A program made the position numbers and the translations under genes. A stretch of 64,000 nt of DNA, taken from the NCBI RefSeq assembly GCF_000721175.1, contig NZ_JOEZ01000019.1, positions 1-64,000 on the forward strand, in the 5' to 3' direction. The DNA comes from Streptomyces anulatus (GTDB lineage: Bacteria > Actinomycetota > Actinomycetes > Streptomycetales > Streptomycetaceae). Positions 32,511 through 42,339 of the stretch are shown in pieces. The notes below the pieces were generated by a model, which saw only the letters and a program-made list of their open reading frames with translations, did not search any database and was not told where the DNA came from. The first letter of the stretch is position 1, and each line of letters starts with the position of its first letter.

Positions 32511-34175
32511 ATGAGCGAGGAAGCGAAGTCGACGACGGCGGAAGCGGCTCTCGGACCGCCCGTCGCCGCCGACGGTCCGGACCCCAAGCGCTGGCTGGCG
32601 CTGATCGTCCTGCTTGCCGCGACTTTCATGGACCTGCTCGACGTCAACATCGTCACCGTGGCGATCCCGAGCATCCAGGAGGACCTCGGCGCCTCCTCGG
32701 CCGCCGTCCAGGCGCTGAACGTCGGTTACACCCTGTCCTTCGCGGTCACGCTGATCACCGGCGGCCGTCTCGGCGACATCTTCGGCCGCAAACGGGCCTT
32801 CCTGGCCGGCGCCGCCGGCTTCGTCGTGGCCTCGGCCCTGTGCGCCTTCGCCCCCAGCGCCGAAGTCCTGGTGGCGTCCCGAGTGCTGCAGGGCATCGCC
32901 GCCGCGATCATGGTGCCGCAGGTCTTGGCGATCATCTACGTGACCTTCCCGGCGGAGGAGATCGGCCGGGTCGTCAGCCTGTACGCCAGCATGATCGGCC
33001 TGGCCATCGTCGCCGGACCGCTGCTGGGCGGCGTGCTGGTCTCCTGGGATCCGGGCGGCCTGGGATGGCGGACCGTCTTCGTGGTCAACCTGCCGTTCGG
33101 CGCGGCCGCCCTGATCGCCGGCGCGATGTGGATGCGCGAGTCGAAGTCGCCCCGTGCCACCCGGCTGGACCTGGTCGGCATGGTGCTGGTGACCACCGGC
33201 CTGCTGTTGCTGCTGCTGCCCCTGCTGCGCGGCCGCGAACTCGGCTGGCCGGCCTGGAGCATCGCCTCGCTGATGGCCTCCGTGCCGGTCCTCGTGGCGT
33301 TCGTCTACTACGAGCGGTACAAGACCGCCAAGGACAGGTCGCCCCTGGTCGTCCTCTCCCTCTTCAAGATCCGGACCTTCGGTGCCGGGGTCGGCGCGCA
33401 GCTGCTGTTCAGCTGCATCCCGGCCGGCTTCTTCCTCAGCTGGACGCTCTACCTGCAGGGCGGTCTCGGCTGGTCGGCTCTGCACACCGGTCTTACCGCG
33501 ATCCCGTTCTCGCTGGGCGTCCCGATCGCCGGCAACCTCGCCGTCCGCAAGCTGTTCCCCCTCTACGGGCGCAACTGCCTGTTCGCCGGGGCGCTGCTGA
33601 TGATGGCCGGGCTTCTGCTGTACGCGTGGATCGCCGACCTGGCCGGCGAATCGATCACCTCCTGGCACGCCGTCGTCCCGATGCTGCTGCTCGGCTCCGG
33701 CATGGGCATGCTGCTGGCTCCGCTGACCGGCCTGACCCTGAACAACGTCGAGCCGCGGGAGGCGGGCGCGGCGTCCGGCCTGATCAACGCGGCCGGTCAG
33801 CTCGGCGCTGCCCTCGGCGTGGCGATCATCGGTGCGATCTTCTTCTCCGGCCTCGCCTCCCATGCGGGCACGGAGGCCGACCGGGTGCTGCCGAGCGTCC
33901 CGGCCGTCGCCTCGCAGCAGGCCGAGATCCGCACCTGCGCCGTCGACGCCCACGACCAAGCCGACCTCACCGCCGTGCCCGACACCTGCCGCGCCCTCGG
34001 CACCGATGACCCCGCCCAGCAGGAGGTGATCGGAAACGCCCTGGCCGACATCAACTCCGGGACGTTCACCGCCGCCTTCAGCGAAGCCCTCTACTGGGCG
34101 TCCGCAGGCCTGGCCGCGGTGATCTGCCTGCTGTTCCTGCTGCCGCGGCAACCGCGGCGCCTGGGAGTGTCCTGA
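32511..34175 (+). CDS. DHA2 (14-helix) MFS drug exporter, candidate product exporter
   Basis: 554 residues of the EmrB/QacA type: ATFMDLLDVNIVTVAIPSIQ in helix 1, GGRLGDIFGRKRAFL as loop 2-3 motif A, and the antiporter motif C region GLAIVAGPLLGGVLVSW. An extracytosolic loop with two Cys (IRTCAVDAHDQ, VPDTCRALG) lies before the last helix. It is 57 bp downstream of the TetR gene and followed by two small genes. It probably exports the antibiotic and gives self-protection; elfamycin clusters are known to carry such transporters. Confidence 0.9.
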   Translation: MSEEAKSTTAEAALGPPVAADGPDPKRWLALIVLLAATFMDLLDVNIVTVAIPSIQEDLGASSAAVQALNVGYTLSFAVTLITGGRLGDIFGRKRAFLAGAAGFVVASALCAFAPSAEVLVASRVLQGIAAAIMVPQVLAIIYVTFPAEEIGRVVSLYASMIGLAIVAGPLLGGVLVSWDPGGLGWRTVFVVNLPFGAAALIAGAMWMRESKSPRATRLDLVGMVLVTTGLLLLLLPLLRGRELGWPAWSIASLMASVPVLVAFVYYERYKTAKDRSPLVVLSLFKIRTFGAGVGAQLLFSCIPAGFFLSWTLYLQGGLGWSALHTGLTAIPFSLGVPIAGNLAVRKLFPLYGRNCLFAGALLMMAGLLLYAWIADLAGESITSWHAVVPMLLLGSGMGMLLAPLTGLTLNNVEPREAGAASGLINAAGQLGAALGVAIIGAIFFSGLASHAGTEADRVLPSVPAVASQQAEIRTCAVDAHDQADLTAVPDTCRALGTDDPAQQEVIGNALADINSGTFTAAFSEALYWASAGLAAVICLLFLLPRQPRRLGVS

Positions 34176-34214
34176 CCGTCCCCGTCCCCCCGACACCTGA
34201 GGAGCACCACCACC

Positions 34215-34547
34215 ATGCCCCGCAAGAATTACCAGATCATCGTCTACGGCAAATTCGCGCCGCTCGACGACGACCAGCGCGCCAAGTTGCTGGCCGTGGC
34301 CGACAAGCACGACCTGTTCCAGTCGAAGTTCACCGAGGAGGGCACCGTCACCTACGAGCGGACCCTGCTCACCTTCACCTTCCGCTGTGTCGTGAAGGCC
34401 GACGCCGAGGACAAGATCGACGAGGTCGTCGCCGGGGCCGAGAAACTGGCCACGGCCGCCGTCCGGGACCTCGGCGCCGATGTGCGCGACCTGCGGTCCG
34501 TCTGCACCGACCTGGAGACCATCAAGATCAAGCGACGGGGACGATGA
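34215..34547 (+). CDS. DUF6204-like small protein
   Basis: A 110-residue protein (YQIIVYGKFAPLDDDQRAKL, then FTEEGTVTYERTLLTFTFRC) of a ferredoxin-like build matching what I remember of DUF6204. It is 39 bp after the exporter and overlaps the following gene by 4 nt (ATGA). Proteins of this group usually sit beside transporters and regulators in actinomycetes. Function unknown. Confidence 0.65.
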   Translation: MPRKNYQIIVYGKFAPLDDDQRAKLLAVADKHDLFQSKFTEEGTVTYERTLLTFTFRCVVKADAEDKIDEVVAGAEKLATAAVRDLGADVRDLRSVCTDLETIKIKRRGR

Positions 34548-35101
34548 CGCCCGAGACATTCACCATTCTCCTTTCCGACTCCGCTCTGCGGCGGGTTTTC
34601 TCGGCCATATCCCTGGGCTCGTCGACGTCCGCGGAGATCCTCGCCACGACCGGGCTCGCCGCCCCGGAGGCCGCCCCGGCGATCGGCCGGCTGCTGCGCG
34701 AGGGACTGGTCGTCGCCCAGGGCCCGGGCCGGCTGGCCGTCGACGAGGCCGCCCTGGGCGCCGCGGCCGAGACCGCCGGCCTCCGCCTGCAGGAGCAGGC
34801 GGAGGCCGAACAGCCCGATCCCGGGCTGCGCGGCTACGTCCGTGGCACGGTGCTGGTCCGGCTGCCGGAGGACGACGACGAGACCCGGCGGGCCGTGCTG
34901 GACCACGTCGCGGCGACGACCTTCGAGGCCGACCGGGGGTACGACGAGCGCACCGTGACCGATCTGCTGCGGCCGTGGTGCGAGGGCACCACCGTGGACC
35001 CGGTCTCGCTGCGGCGGTTCCTGGTCGACGACGGCTTCCTGCACCGCGAGTCGGGCGCCTACCGGCTCGTCTCCCTCGTCGGGCCCGGCCAGTCATCCTG
35101 A
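34544..35101 (+). CDS. DUF2087 / winged-helix regulator
   Basis: 185 residues. The N-terminal half is a winged-helix-like ArsR/MarR fold (SAEILATTGLAAPEAAPAIG). The C-terminal half has the DUF2087 pattern YDERTVTDLLRPW followed by SLRRFLVDDGFLHRESGAYR. It is coupled to the previous gene and ends 9 bp inside the 3' end of the convergent acyltransferase gene. It may be a regulator; its target is unknown. Confidence 0.7.
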   Translation: MTPETFTILLSDSALRRVFSAISLGSSTSAEILATTGLAAPEAAPAIGRLLREGLVVAQGPGRLAVDEAALGAAAETAGLRLQEQAEAEQPDPGLRGYVRGTVLVRLPEDDDETRRAVLDHVAATTFEADRGYDERTVTDLLRPWCEGTTVDPVSLRRFLVDDGFLHRESGAYRLVSLVGPGQSS

Positions 35102-36430
35102 ACCCGCCGCAACCGGCGAGGACCGCGGGCACCGGACGGCCTCCAGGACGGCGGCCTGGTAGGGCGTGAGCGCCGGCCCCGGCGGGGCGGACGTCGGCCA
35201 GTGCGGGTCGCGGCCATACGTGAAGAGCGTGCCGAGCGACGACAGCATGGCCCGGCGTTCGGTCCGCCGGCGGCCGGAGGGCAGCACCTCCCCCGGCCGT
35301 CCGGCGCTCTCCAGCGTCTGCCGCAGGCTGCTGAGCAGCACCGGATGGGTGCTGACCTCGACGAAGATCTCGTGGCCGTCCTCGGCCAGCCGGCCGGTGG
35401 TGGCGGCGAACCGGACCGGCTCGCGCAGGTTGCGCATCCAGTACTCTGGCCCGAGCTCGGTGCCGGGCACCGGCGCCGCGGTCACGGTCGAGTAGATCGG
35501 CACCCGTGACGGCACCGGGCTCAGCGAGCGCAGCGCCGTAGCCAGGTCGTCGCGCAATTCGTCGACGTAGTGACTGTGCGAGGCAACCGTGCCCCGCACC
35601 ATCCGGCAGTAGACGCCGCGCCGGTCAAGGTCCTCGACCAGAGCGGTCAGCGTGGCGGTGTCCCCGGCCAGCACGGTCGAGCGGGGACTGTTCTCCCCGG
35701 CGACGCAGATACGGCCTCCGCTGGCGTCGGCCAGGGCGTGTGCGGCCTCGGGCGACAGCTCGGTGGTGGCCAGCGCACCCCGGCCGGCGATGCGCCGCAG
35801 CAGGGCGCTGCGGCGGCATGCGATCAGCAGGGCGTCATCGAGACTGAGCGCTCCGGCCGCGTACCCGGCGGAGATCTCGCCCATGCTGTGCCCGGTCACC
35901 GCGTCCGGCTCCACGTGCCAGCTGCGCCACAGGGCCACCAGGGCGATCTGCAACGACACCATCGTCGGCTGCAGCACGTCGATCTCACCGAGACGCGATG
36001 CCGCCGGGCCGGCCCGCAGCTGCTGGATCACCGAGAAGCCGGCCAGCTCACGTACCCGTTCGTCGCAGCGCCGCAGCGCCGCGCAGAACACCGGCTCGGT
36101 GGCCAGCAGCTCCAGGCCCATGCCGTCCCACTGAGCGCCCTGACCGGCGAAGACGAACACTAGGCCCAGTCGGCGGGACAGCGACGGTGCCGACGTCCGG
36201 TCGGCCCACCCCTGCACCAGCTTGTCCAGGCCCGCGGCGAGGTCGTCGTACGACTCGGCGGTGAGAGCGGCCCGGTGTGCCAGGCCGGTCGTCCCGGCTG
36301 CCGCGTCGTGGCAGTACCGGGCCAGCGAGGGCAGATCCCGGCCGGCGCGGATCCGGTCGGCGTGCCCGTGGATCGCGGCGAGCAGGCCGTCCTCGGTCTC
36401 GGCGGCGACGGCGAACAGCCGTACGGTCAC
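35093..36430 (-). CDS. kirCII: Discrete trans-acting acyltransferase (KirCII-like, probable ethylmalonyl loader)
   Basis: 445 residues from a GTG at 36430 (GGGGGAGAA upstream). A KS-AT-linker-like part (1-85) is followed by a complete AT domain: GQGAQWDGMG at about 96, nucleophile Ser in GHSMGE near 180, the Arg of CRRSALL near 209, and the specificity motif VASH near 283. VASH is neither the malonyl HAFH nor the common methylmalonyl YASH, and occurs in ATs for larger extenders. With ccr in the cluster, loading of ethylmalonyl-CoA onto one carrier protein of the trans-AT modules is the expected role, as shown for KirCII. Symbol given by analogy. Confidence 0.8.
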   Translation of the reverse strand: MTVRLFAVAAETEDGLLAAIHGHADRIRAGRDLPSLARYCHDAAAGTTGLAHRAALTAESYDDLAAGLDKLVQGWADRTSAPSLSRRLGLVFVFAGQGAQWDGMGLELLATEPVFCAALRRCDERVRELAGFSVIQQLRAGPAASRLGEIDVLQPTMVSLQIALVALWRSWHVEPDAVTGHSMGEISAGYAAGALSLDDALLIACRRSALLRRIAGRGALATTELSPEAAHALADASGGRICVAGENSPRSTVLAGDTATLTALVEDLDRRGVYCRMVRGTVASHSHYVDELRDDLATALRSLSPVPSRVPIYSTVTAAPVPGTELGPEYWMRNLREPVRFAATTGRLAEDGHEIFVEVSTHPVLLSSLRQTLESAGRPGEVLPSGRRRTERRAMLSSLGTLFTYGRDPHWPTSAPPGPALTPYQAAVLEAVRCPRSSPVAAGSG

Positions 36431-36439
36431 TTCTCCCCC

Positions 36440-37396
36440 TCACACTCGGACGGCGACCTGGTGCCGGTAGCTCTCCATCGGCAGGCCACTCATCCACGGC
36501 ACGATGCCCAGCCGGCTGAGTACCTTGATCGAGGCGGGCGGCCGGTAGTCGGCGAACATGCCACCGAACATCAGGATCTGACTGTGCGTGGCGATCGTGC
36601 GCACCAACGGGTTCATCCGCTGCCGGTCCAGCGTGCGGCGGAAGCGGCTGCCCGGGGCCATCCGGCGGCGCACCGCGGCGCGGACCTCGCCGGAGACGTC
36701 GTGATCGGTGATCCACTTCAGCTGAGGCATCTCCTCGGTGATCCCGCGCATCGTCCGCAGCCGCGGACGGGTGAACACGTCGATGTGCGACAGCGCCCCG
36801 CCCGGACGCAGCACCCGCGCGGCCTCGTGCAGAAAACGGCCCAGATCGGGGTACGTGTGCGAGCTCTCGATGTTGATCAGCACATCCACCGAGGAGTCCT
36901 CGAACGGCAGCTCCTCGGCATCGCCATGAACGAAGCGCAGGCTCTCGCCCCGCGCCAGGGTGGCCTCGGCCCGGGCGATCGCCTTCGGCGACAGGTCCAG
37001 GCCGGTCATCCGGGCGCCGGGAACGAGCCGGGACAGGAAGTTGAGCCCCTCGCCCGTCCCGCAGCCCACCTCGAGGACCGCCCGGCCGGCGCACCCGTCC
37101 AAGCCGTCCGGAAGATCGCGCAGAGCCAGGTAGTAGAGCTGCTCGCTGAAACCGTCGGTGCCGAACTCGGTGAACCCGGGCAGCCGGGCCTCGATCTCGG
37201 CTGCCAGATCAGGGTCGTGCATCCCCCAGTTCCACAGCTCGCCGCGACCGGACAGGGTGGCCGCCATGTCGTAGATGGAGGAACTGGCCGACTTCATCCC
37301 GGCGGCCTTCACCCCCGAGCGGGGTGCTCTGGACTCGTCGAGGTTGATGTCCGCCAGACCGGCGGTGAAGGCGGTCATCACATCGGGTTGGCTCAT
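36440..37396 (-). CDS. SAM-dependent methyltransferase (KirM-like)
   Basis: 318 residues. A class I methyltransferase fold sits in the middle: motif I VLEVGCGTGEGLNFL at about 107-121, the acidic GLDLSPKAI at about 132, GDAEELPFEDSSVDV near 157 and VLRPGGALSHIDV near 193. The N-terminal 90 residues and the C-terminal 100 residues are extra helical parts typical of natural-product O-methyltransferases. It lies 10 bp before the discrete AT gene on the same strand. O-methylation of the polyketide is likely; N-methylation of a pyridone, as in aurodox, is the alternative. Confidence 0.85.
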   Translation of the reverse strand: MSQPDVMTAFTAGLADINLDESRAPRSGVKAAGMKSASSSIYDMAATLSGRGELWNWGMHDPDLAAEIEARLPGFTEFGTDGFSEQLYYLALRDLPDGLDGCAGRAVLEVGCGTGEGLNFLSRLVPGARMTGLDLSPKAIARAEATLARGESLRFVHGDAEELPFEDSSVDVLINIESSHTYPDLGRFLHEAARVLRPGGALSHIDVFTRPRLRTMRGITEEMPQLKWITDHDVSGEVRAAVRRRMAPGSRFRRTLDRQRMNPLVRTIATHSQILMFGGMFADYRPPASIKVLSRLGIVPWMSGLPMESYRHQVAVRV

Positions 37397-37427
37397 TGTG
37401 GTCTCCGAGTTCGCCGGATCGGTGCGG

Positions 37428-37868
37428 TCACGCGTCGACGGTGTCGCCGCGCATCAGGTCGTCGGCGCCGTCGGGCACCTCGGCCGGGTCGGAACCGACG
37501 TTCTGCGGTCGGTTGCCGCCGTCGACGAAGACCACACTCGGCCGGTACGCGCGAGCCTGTTCCTCGGTCATCGCCGCGTACGAGATGATGATCACCAGGT
37601 CGCCGGGGCTGATCAGCCGGGCCGCTGCGCCGTTGATGCCGACCACGCCGCTGTTGGCCGGCCCCTCGATGACGTAGGTGCTGAGCCGGGCGCCGTTGTC
37701 GATGTCGACGACGTCGACCTTCTCTCCGGGCAGCAGGTTCGCGGCGGCCATCAACGTCGAGTCGAGCGTGAGCGAGCCGACGTAGTGCAGGTCCGCCTGC
37801 GTCACCGTTGCACGATGAATCTTCGACTTGAGCATCTCTCGGTACACCGGGTGGTCTCCGTTCACCAT
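37428..37868 (-). CDS. panD: Aspartate 1-decarboxylase (pyruvoyl enzyme; beta-alanine supply, KirD-like)
   Basis: About 146 residues if started at the ATG 37868, which overlaps the P450 stop (ATGGTGA). A GTG at 37847 with GGAGA upstream and an ATG at 37835 are alternatives. [20 protein letters not shown] contains Lys and the Gly-Ser self-cleavage site that makes the pyruvoyl group. [17 protein letters not shown] and [20 protein letters not shown] carry the other active-site residues. It converts aspartate to beta-alanine. A dedicated copy inside the cluster strongly suggests that beta-alanine is a building block, as for the pyridone of kirromycin (KirD). Confidence 0.92.
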   Translation of the reverse strand: MVNGDHPVYREMLKSKIHRATVTQADLHYVGSLTLDSTLMAAANLLPGEKVDVVDIDNGARLSTYVIEGPANSGVVGINGAAARLISPGDLVIIISYAAMTEEQARAYRPSVVFVDGGNRPQNVGSDPAEVPDGADDLMRGDTVDA

Positions 37869-39061
37869 GTCACCGGCAGCTCGTGGACGCCGTAGATAAT
37901 CGATTCGGGGTTGGTGCGGACCTGGTCCGCGGGTGTCGCCAGACGCAGCTCGGGCAGCCGCCGGGCCAGCGCCTCGAACGCGATCCGCAGTTCCAGTCGC
38001 GCCAGTTGCTGCCCGACGCACTGGTGGATGCCGTAACCGAACGAGAGATGCGCCACCGGCGGCCGGGTGATGTCGAGGCGGTCCGGGTCGTCGCAGAGCG
38101 CCGGGTCCCGGTTCGCCGCGGCCAGCGACAGGGACACCGCGTCGCCTGCGGTGAGGTGGTGCCCGTCGAAGTCCATGTCGGTGCCTGCCGCACGGATCGA
38201 GCCGGCGTGCATGACCGTCACGTAACGCAGCAGTTCCTCCACCGCGTTGGCGCCCAGGCCCGGGTCCGCGGCCAACGCCGCGTACTGGTCGGGATGCGCC
38301 AGCAGGGCGAAGGTGCCCAGCGCGATCATGTTCTTGCTGGTGTCGTAGCCGCCCACGAGCAGCACGCTGCCGATGGTCGCCAGCTCCTCGTCGCTGAGAT
38401 CGCCGTCGGCGACCAGCGTGCCGAGCAGATCGTCGGTGGGCTCTTCGCGTTTGGCACGGATCAGGTCCATCAGCTGCCCACCGACGTTCTGCCAGCCGGC
38501 GATCGCCTCCTCCGCGCTGGAGTGGACGGTCAACAGCGCCTTGATGCCCTTGACGAACACGTCACGCCGGTCGGCGGGAACACCGAGCAGCTCGCAGATC
38601 ACCAGCCCGGCGACCGGCTCGGCGTACGCGGCGACCAGGTCGGTGGGGCCGCCTTCCTCGATCATCCTGCCGAGATACAGCTCGACGTGCTCGGTCAGCC
38701 TCGGCTCCATGGTCCGGGTGCGGCGGGCCGAGAACCAGGCGGTCAGCCGACGCCGGTAGTGGGTGTGCTCCGGCGGGTCCATCGCCGTGAACATCCCCGG
38801 CGCCAAGTCGGTCCGGTTCCCGGCCATCGGCAGCGGGATCGGCGTTCGCAGCAGGTCGCCGCGCGAGCTCATGCTCCGGGCGGCGAGGAGCCGGCGGACC
38901 TGGTCGTAGCCGGTGATCAGCCAGCCGAGGTGGCCGTCGGGGAAGACCATGCGGGCCACCGGTTGTTCCGCGCGCAGCTCGGCGAGTTCGGGTGCGGGGT
39001 CGAACGGGCAGGTGCCACGGGTCATGGGCAGGCCGTCGACGGGACGAACGGTCTCGGACAC
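37862..39061 (-). CDS. Cytochrome P450 (tailoring)
   Basis: 399 residues from a GTG at 39061 with GGAG six bases upstream; a longer frame would run into the previous gene. Motifs are [13 protein letters not shown] (I-helix), EELLRY (ExxR) and [14 protein letters not shown] with the heme Cys at about residue 347. It lies between the AT-AT-ER gene (15 bp upstream) and panD (overlapping). It would hydroxylate or oxidise the polyketide or the pyridone ring; the ring unsaturation of elfamycin pyridones needs an oxidation step for which a P450 is a candidate. Confidence 0.9.
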   Translation of the reverse strand: MSETVRPVDGLPMTRGTCPFDPAPELAELRAEQPVARMVFPDGHLGWLITGYDQVRRLLAARSMSSRGDLLRTPIPLPMAGNRTDLAPGMFTAMDPPEHTHYRRRLTAWFSARRTRTMEPRLTEHVELYLGRMIEEGGPTDLVAAYAEPVAGLVICELLGVPADRRDVFVKGIKALLTVHSSAEEAIAGWQNVGGQLMDLIRAKREEPTDDLLGTLVADGDLSDEELATIGSVLLVGGYDTSKNMIALGTFALLAHPDQYAALAADPGLGANAVEELLRYVTVMHAGSIRAAGTDMDFDGHHLTAGDAVSLSLAAANRDPALCDDPDRLDITRPPVAHLSFGYGIHQCVGQQLARLELRIAFEALARRLPELRLATPADQVRTNPESIIYGVHELPVTW

Positions 39062-39075
39062 AACGCTCTCCTTTG

Positions 39076-42000
39076 CTAAACGCCGGTGGACCCGACGATC
39101 TCGGCGGCTTCGGTGATGAGTCGGTCGGCCAGCTCGTCGGCGTGCCGGTCGCGCCAGGCCTCGTACGGGGTGCCGCGCAACCAGTGGTTGCAGGCGCCCA
39201 GCGCCGGCCCGCAGGCCACCTGGTAGTCCGCGACACGCTCCGGGGTGCCCTCGATCGCCCACCGCTGGGCTTGGGCGCAGTACCAGCGGAAGACCAGGGC
39301 CATCCGCCGCTTGGGGTCGGCCGGCTCGCCGGCCGGGACGACCCGCGACGCGAGTTCCTCGAAACCCGCGCCGAAGTAGTCGCGTTCCACCCGGGACTGG
39401 ATCTGGCCGGGCACGGCGTCCCAGGAGTCGTAGGTGCGCCACAGGTCGTAGAGCTTGCCGGCGCGTACGTGAAAGAGGACGCCCTTCCGCAGCACCCGGG
39501 CCCGGCCGCCGAGTTCGAACAGCGCGCCGTACGGGGCGTACGCGGTGTCGTGCACGTCGAGGTCGGGCAGCAGGTCCTTGGCGGGTTCGCTGAGCCCGCT
39601 CTCGGCGGTGCAGAGGTTGATCGATCCGGTGAGGATGAAGTCGGCGCCCAGTACGAAGGCGGCGGCGGCCGACTCCGGAGAGCCGATGCCTCCGCCACCT
39701 CCGACGCGTACGCCGGAGGCGACCCCGCCGAGCTGCGCCCGCAGCCGGCGCACCGAGGGCAGCAGCGCGGGCAGTGCGCCCTGGTCGGTGTAGTCGGCTC
39801 CGTCGCCGACCGCGCAGATGTCGTCGGCCAGGGCGATCCGCTCGCCGGCCGCGGCCTCCTCGGCGGTGAGCAGTCCGTCGTCGACCAGCCGTGCCACGAG
39901 GGAGCGCGGCGGCGGCGCGAAGAACAGGCGGGCGGTGTCCAGGCGGGTCACCTTGGCCAGCAGCTTGCGTGGGGCGTGCACGGTGCCGTCCGCGAGGATG
40001 CGGGCCCCGGTCAGACGATGCCGCACCAGCGCGGGGGTCACCTCGACGTACGTGGCCGCCTCGACGAGACGGACGTTCTCACGGACCAGCAGGTCGACCA
40101 TGTCGGCCTCGGCGCGCGGATTGAACGGGTCATGGGTGAGGTTGACCCCGAACGGCGCGGTCGCCCCGGCTGCCGCCCGGATGCCGCGGATCGCGTCGGC
40201 GACGTCCGCGAGCGGGAGCCCGGCCGCACCGAAGCAGCCGAGCAGGCCGGAGCGGGCCAGCCGGGCGACCAACGCGACGGAGCTGACGCCGTGGTGCATG
40301 CCGCCGGCGACGTAGGCGTGCCGGACCCCGTGGTCGCGCCGGAACTCCGCCGAACCCAGCTCCACGCCCCGCGGCGCCGCAGCACCGACCGGCCCGGTCG
40401 GCGCCACGGTTCGTTCCGGCTCGGGTCGGAGCGGGGTGGCCTCCTCCCGGATCCGGGCGATCAGCTTGGTCAGCACCTGCCCCGGGCCCAGTTCGCGGAC
40501 CCGGAAGTCACCTCGGCCCATCAGCAGCCGGATGCTGTCGGTCCACCGCACCGGGGAGACGATCTGGCGGCGCAGCGTGGCGGCCACGGCGTCCGGCGCG
40601 TACGGCCGGGCGTCGACGTTGCTGATCACGGGGATCTTCGGGGCGGCGAACGGCGTGGCGTCCAGCAGGCGCCCGAACTCCTCCGCGGCCTGCGCCATGT
40701 AGCGGCTGTGGAAGGGGGCGCTGACGTTGAGCGGGGCACAGCGGGCGCCCTTGTCCTTGAACAGCGCAAGCGCACGGTTAACCGCGTCGGCCGGGCCCGC
40801 GATGACGGTCTGGGTCGGCGCGTTGTAGTTGGCGATGTCCAGTCCGGACAGCTCGCTGTCGCGCAGCACCTCCCGGACCAGGTCGGCGTCGACGGCCGAG
40901 ACCGCCGCCATCGTGCCGCCGGTGACCTGTCCCATCAGCCGGCCGCGTTCGGCGACCAGACGCAGCCCGGTCTCGAAGTCGTACACGCCCGCGGCGAACA
41001 GGGCAGCGAACTCGCCGAGGCTGTGCCCGAGCAGGTAGTCGGGCAGGCGGCCGCCCTCTTGCAGGGCGGCCAGCCAGGTGAGGGCGTCGACCACGTACAG
41101 GGCGGGCTGGGTGTACCGGGTGTCGCGCAGGTTGCGGCCGGGGTCCTCCAGGCACAGCTCACGGATCGAGTACCCCAGGACGGCGTCGGCCCGTTCGACC
41201 AGCTCGGGGAACCGGTCGAACAGGTCTCGGCCCATTCCCTTGGCCTGAGCGCCCTGGCCGGGGAAGACATAGACGTCGAAGCCGTCGCCCGGGGTGGCGG
41301 GGTCGGCCACGGGCGTCTCATTGGTCATGGTGGTCACCTCGGTTCGTCGAGCCGGTGCGGCGAGGAGCGAGCGGGTGTCGAGCACCGCCTGGTACAGCAC
41401 CTCGTCCCGGGCGTACGGGGAGAGCAGCGGCAACACCCGGGACCGGCTGCCCTCGGGAAGCCGCGCCCGCACCAGGTTGGCCATCGACCCGGACGGACCC
41501 AGGTCCAGGAAGAGCAGATCGTCGCGAGCCAGCAGCGGTTCGAGGGCTCGTGACAGGTCGAACGGCTCGCGCAGGACCCGCCAGAAGTGGTCCGAGTCGG
41601 GGTGGTGCACCTCGGCACCGGTCGTTCCGGAGATCAGCGGGATCGTGGCGGGTCGCGGGGTGAGAGCGCCCACGAGCTTCGTGAACGCGCCGCGCACGCC
41701 GTCGATCAGCGGTGAGTGGAACGGGTACAGCACCGGAAGCCGTTGGCAGAGCACACCTGAGGCGTTCAAGTGGCGCTCGATGTCGTCGAGCCGGTCGGCC
41801 GTGCCCGCGAGCACGAAGTTGTCCGGCGCGTTGATCGCGGCCAGATGTGCCCCGGCCAGCGCGGGATCGCGGTCGACGAGGGCGGCGTCGGCGAGGACCG
41901 CCAGCATCCCGCCGCGCGGGCACTCCGCCTCGAAGAGCGCCACTTGGTCCAGCAGCGAGCGCAGGCATTCCTCGGGGTCGAAGATGCCGGCCACCGTGGC

Positions 42001-42339
42001 GGCGACGACCTCGCCCAGGCTGGCGCCGAGCACCAGCTCCGGCTCGAAGCCGCGGGCGCGCAGCGTGCGGGCCAGCGCGTACTCGACCATGAAGATGGCC
42101 GGCTGCGTGAGCGACAGGCGGGTCATCGCCGTCTCCGCGCCGCGGCCATCGCCATGGATCGCGGCGATGACCGAGTCGCCGTGGACATCGCGCACCACCG
42201 CGTCCAGGGAATCCAGGGCATCGCGGAAGACCGACTCGGCACCGTAGAGCCACCGGCCCATGCCGTGGTACTGGGAGCCCTGGCCCGCGAAGAGGAAGAC
42301 CGGTGTCAGCATGGTGAGGGGTCCTGTTCGGTCGCTCAC
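39076..42339 (-). CDS. kirCI: Trans-acting AH-AT-ER tridomain protein (KirCI-like)
   Basis: 1087 residues whose ATG overlaps the NRPS stop by 4 nt. Domain 1 (about 10-310) is an AT fold with GASLGE near 106 and the substrate-binding Arg replaced by Gln (DQVALFEAE), the pattern of proofreading acyl hydrolases. Domain 2 (about 350-640) is a malonyl-type AT with GHSLGE near 440, Arg in ERGRLMG and APFHSRYM. Domain 3 (about 690-1087) is an FMN-dependent PfaD-type enoylreductase (GGGGIGSPESAAAAFVLGAD). The AT would load malonyl units on the AT-less modules; the ER acts in trans. KirCI has the same role in kirromycin. Confidence 0.9.
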   Translation of the reverse strand: MSDRTGPLTMLTPVFLFAGQGSQYHGMGRWLYGAESVFRDALDSLDAVVRDVHGDSVIAAIHGDGRGAETAMTRLSLTQPAIFMVEYALARTLRARGFEPELVLGASLGEVVAATVAGIFDPEECLRSLLDQVALFEAECPRGGMLAVLADAALVDRDPALAGAHLAAINAPDNFVLAGTADRLDDIERHLNASGVLCQRLPVLYPFHSPLIDGVRGAFTKLVGALTPRPATIPLISGTTGAEVHHPDSDHFWRVLREPFDLSRALEPLLARDDLLFLDLGPSGSMANLVRARLPEGSRSRVLPLLSPYARDEVLYQAVLDTRSLLAAPARRTEVTTMTNETPVADPATPGDGFDVYVFPGQGAQAKGMGRDLFDRFPELVERADAVLGYSIRELCLEDPGRNLRDTRYTQPALYVVDALTWLAALQEGGRLPDYLLGHSLGEFAALFAAGVYDFETGLRLVAERGRLMGQVTGGTMAAVSAVDADLVREVLRDSELSGLDIANYNAPTQTVIAGPADAVNRALALFKDKGARCAPLNVSAPFHSRYMAQAAEEFGRLLDATPFAAPKIPVISNVDARPYAPDAVAATLRRQIVSPVRWTDSIRLLMGRGDFRVRELGPGQVLTKLIARIREEATPLRPEPERTVAPTGPVGAAAPRGVELGSAEFRRDHGVRHAYVAGGMHHGVSSVALVARLARSGLLGCFGAAGLPLADVADAIRGIRAAAGATAPFGVNLTHDPFNPRAEADMVDLLVRENVRLVEAATYVEVTPALVRHRLTGARILADGTVHAPRKLLAKVTRLDTARLFFAPPPRSLVARLVDDGLLTAEEAAAGERIALADDICAVGDGADYTDQGALPALLPSVRRLRAQLGGVASGVRVGGGGGIGSPESAAAAFVLGADFILTGSINLCTAESGLSEPAKDLLPDLDVHDTAYAPYGALFELGGRARVLRKGVLFHVRAGKLYDLWRTYDSWDAVPGQIQSRVERDYFGAGFEELASRVVPAGEPADPKRRMALVFRWYCAQAQRWAIEGTPERVADYQVACGPALGACNHWLRGTPYEAWRDRHADELADRLITEAAEIVGSTGV

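Noticed and set aside
31623..34559. 978-residue minus-strand frame
   Set aside because: It is antisense to TetR, MFS and DUF6204 genes that have clear family motifs; it is Gly/Gln/His-rich as expected for antisense of GC-rich genes.
39076..40300. Possible separate trans-ER gene
   Set aside because: The ER is in one uninterrupted frame with the two AT domains and there is no good internal start with ribosome-binding site, so it was kept as one tridomain protein.
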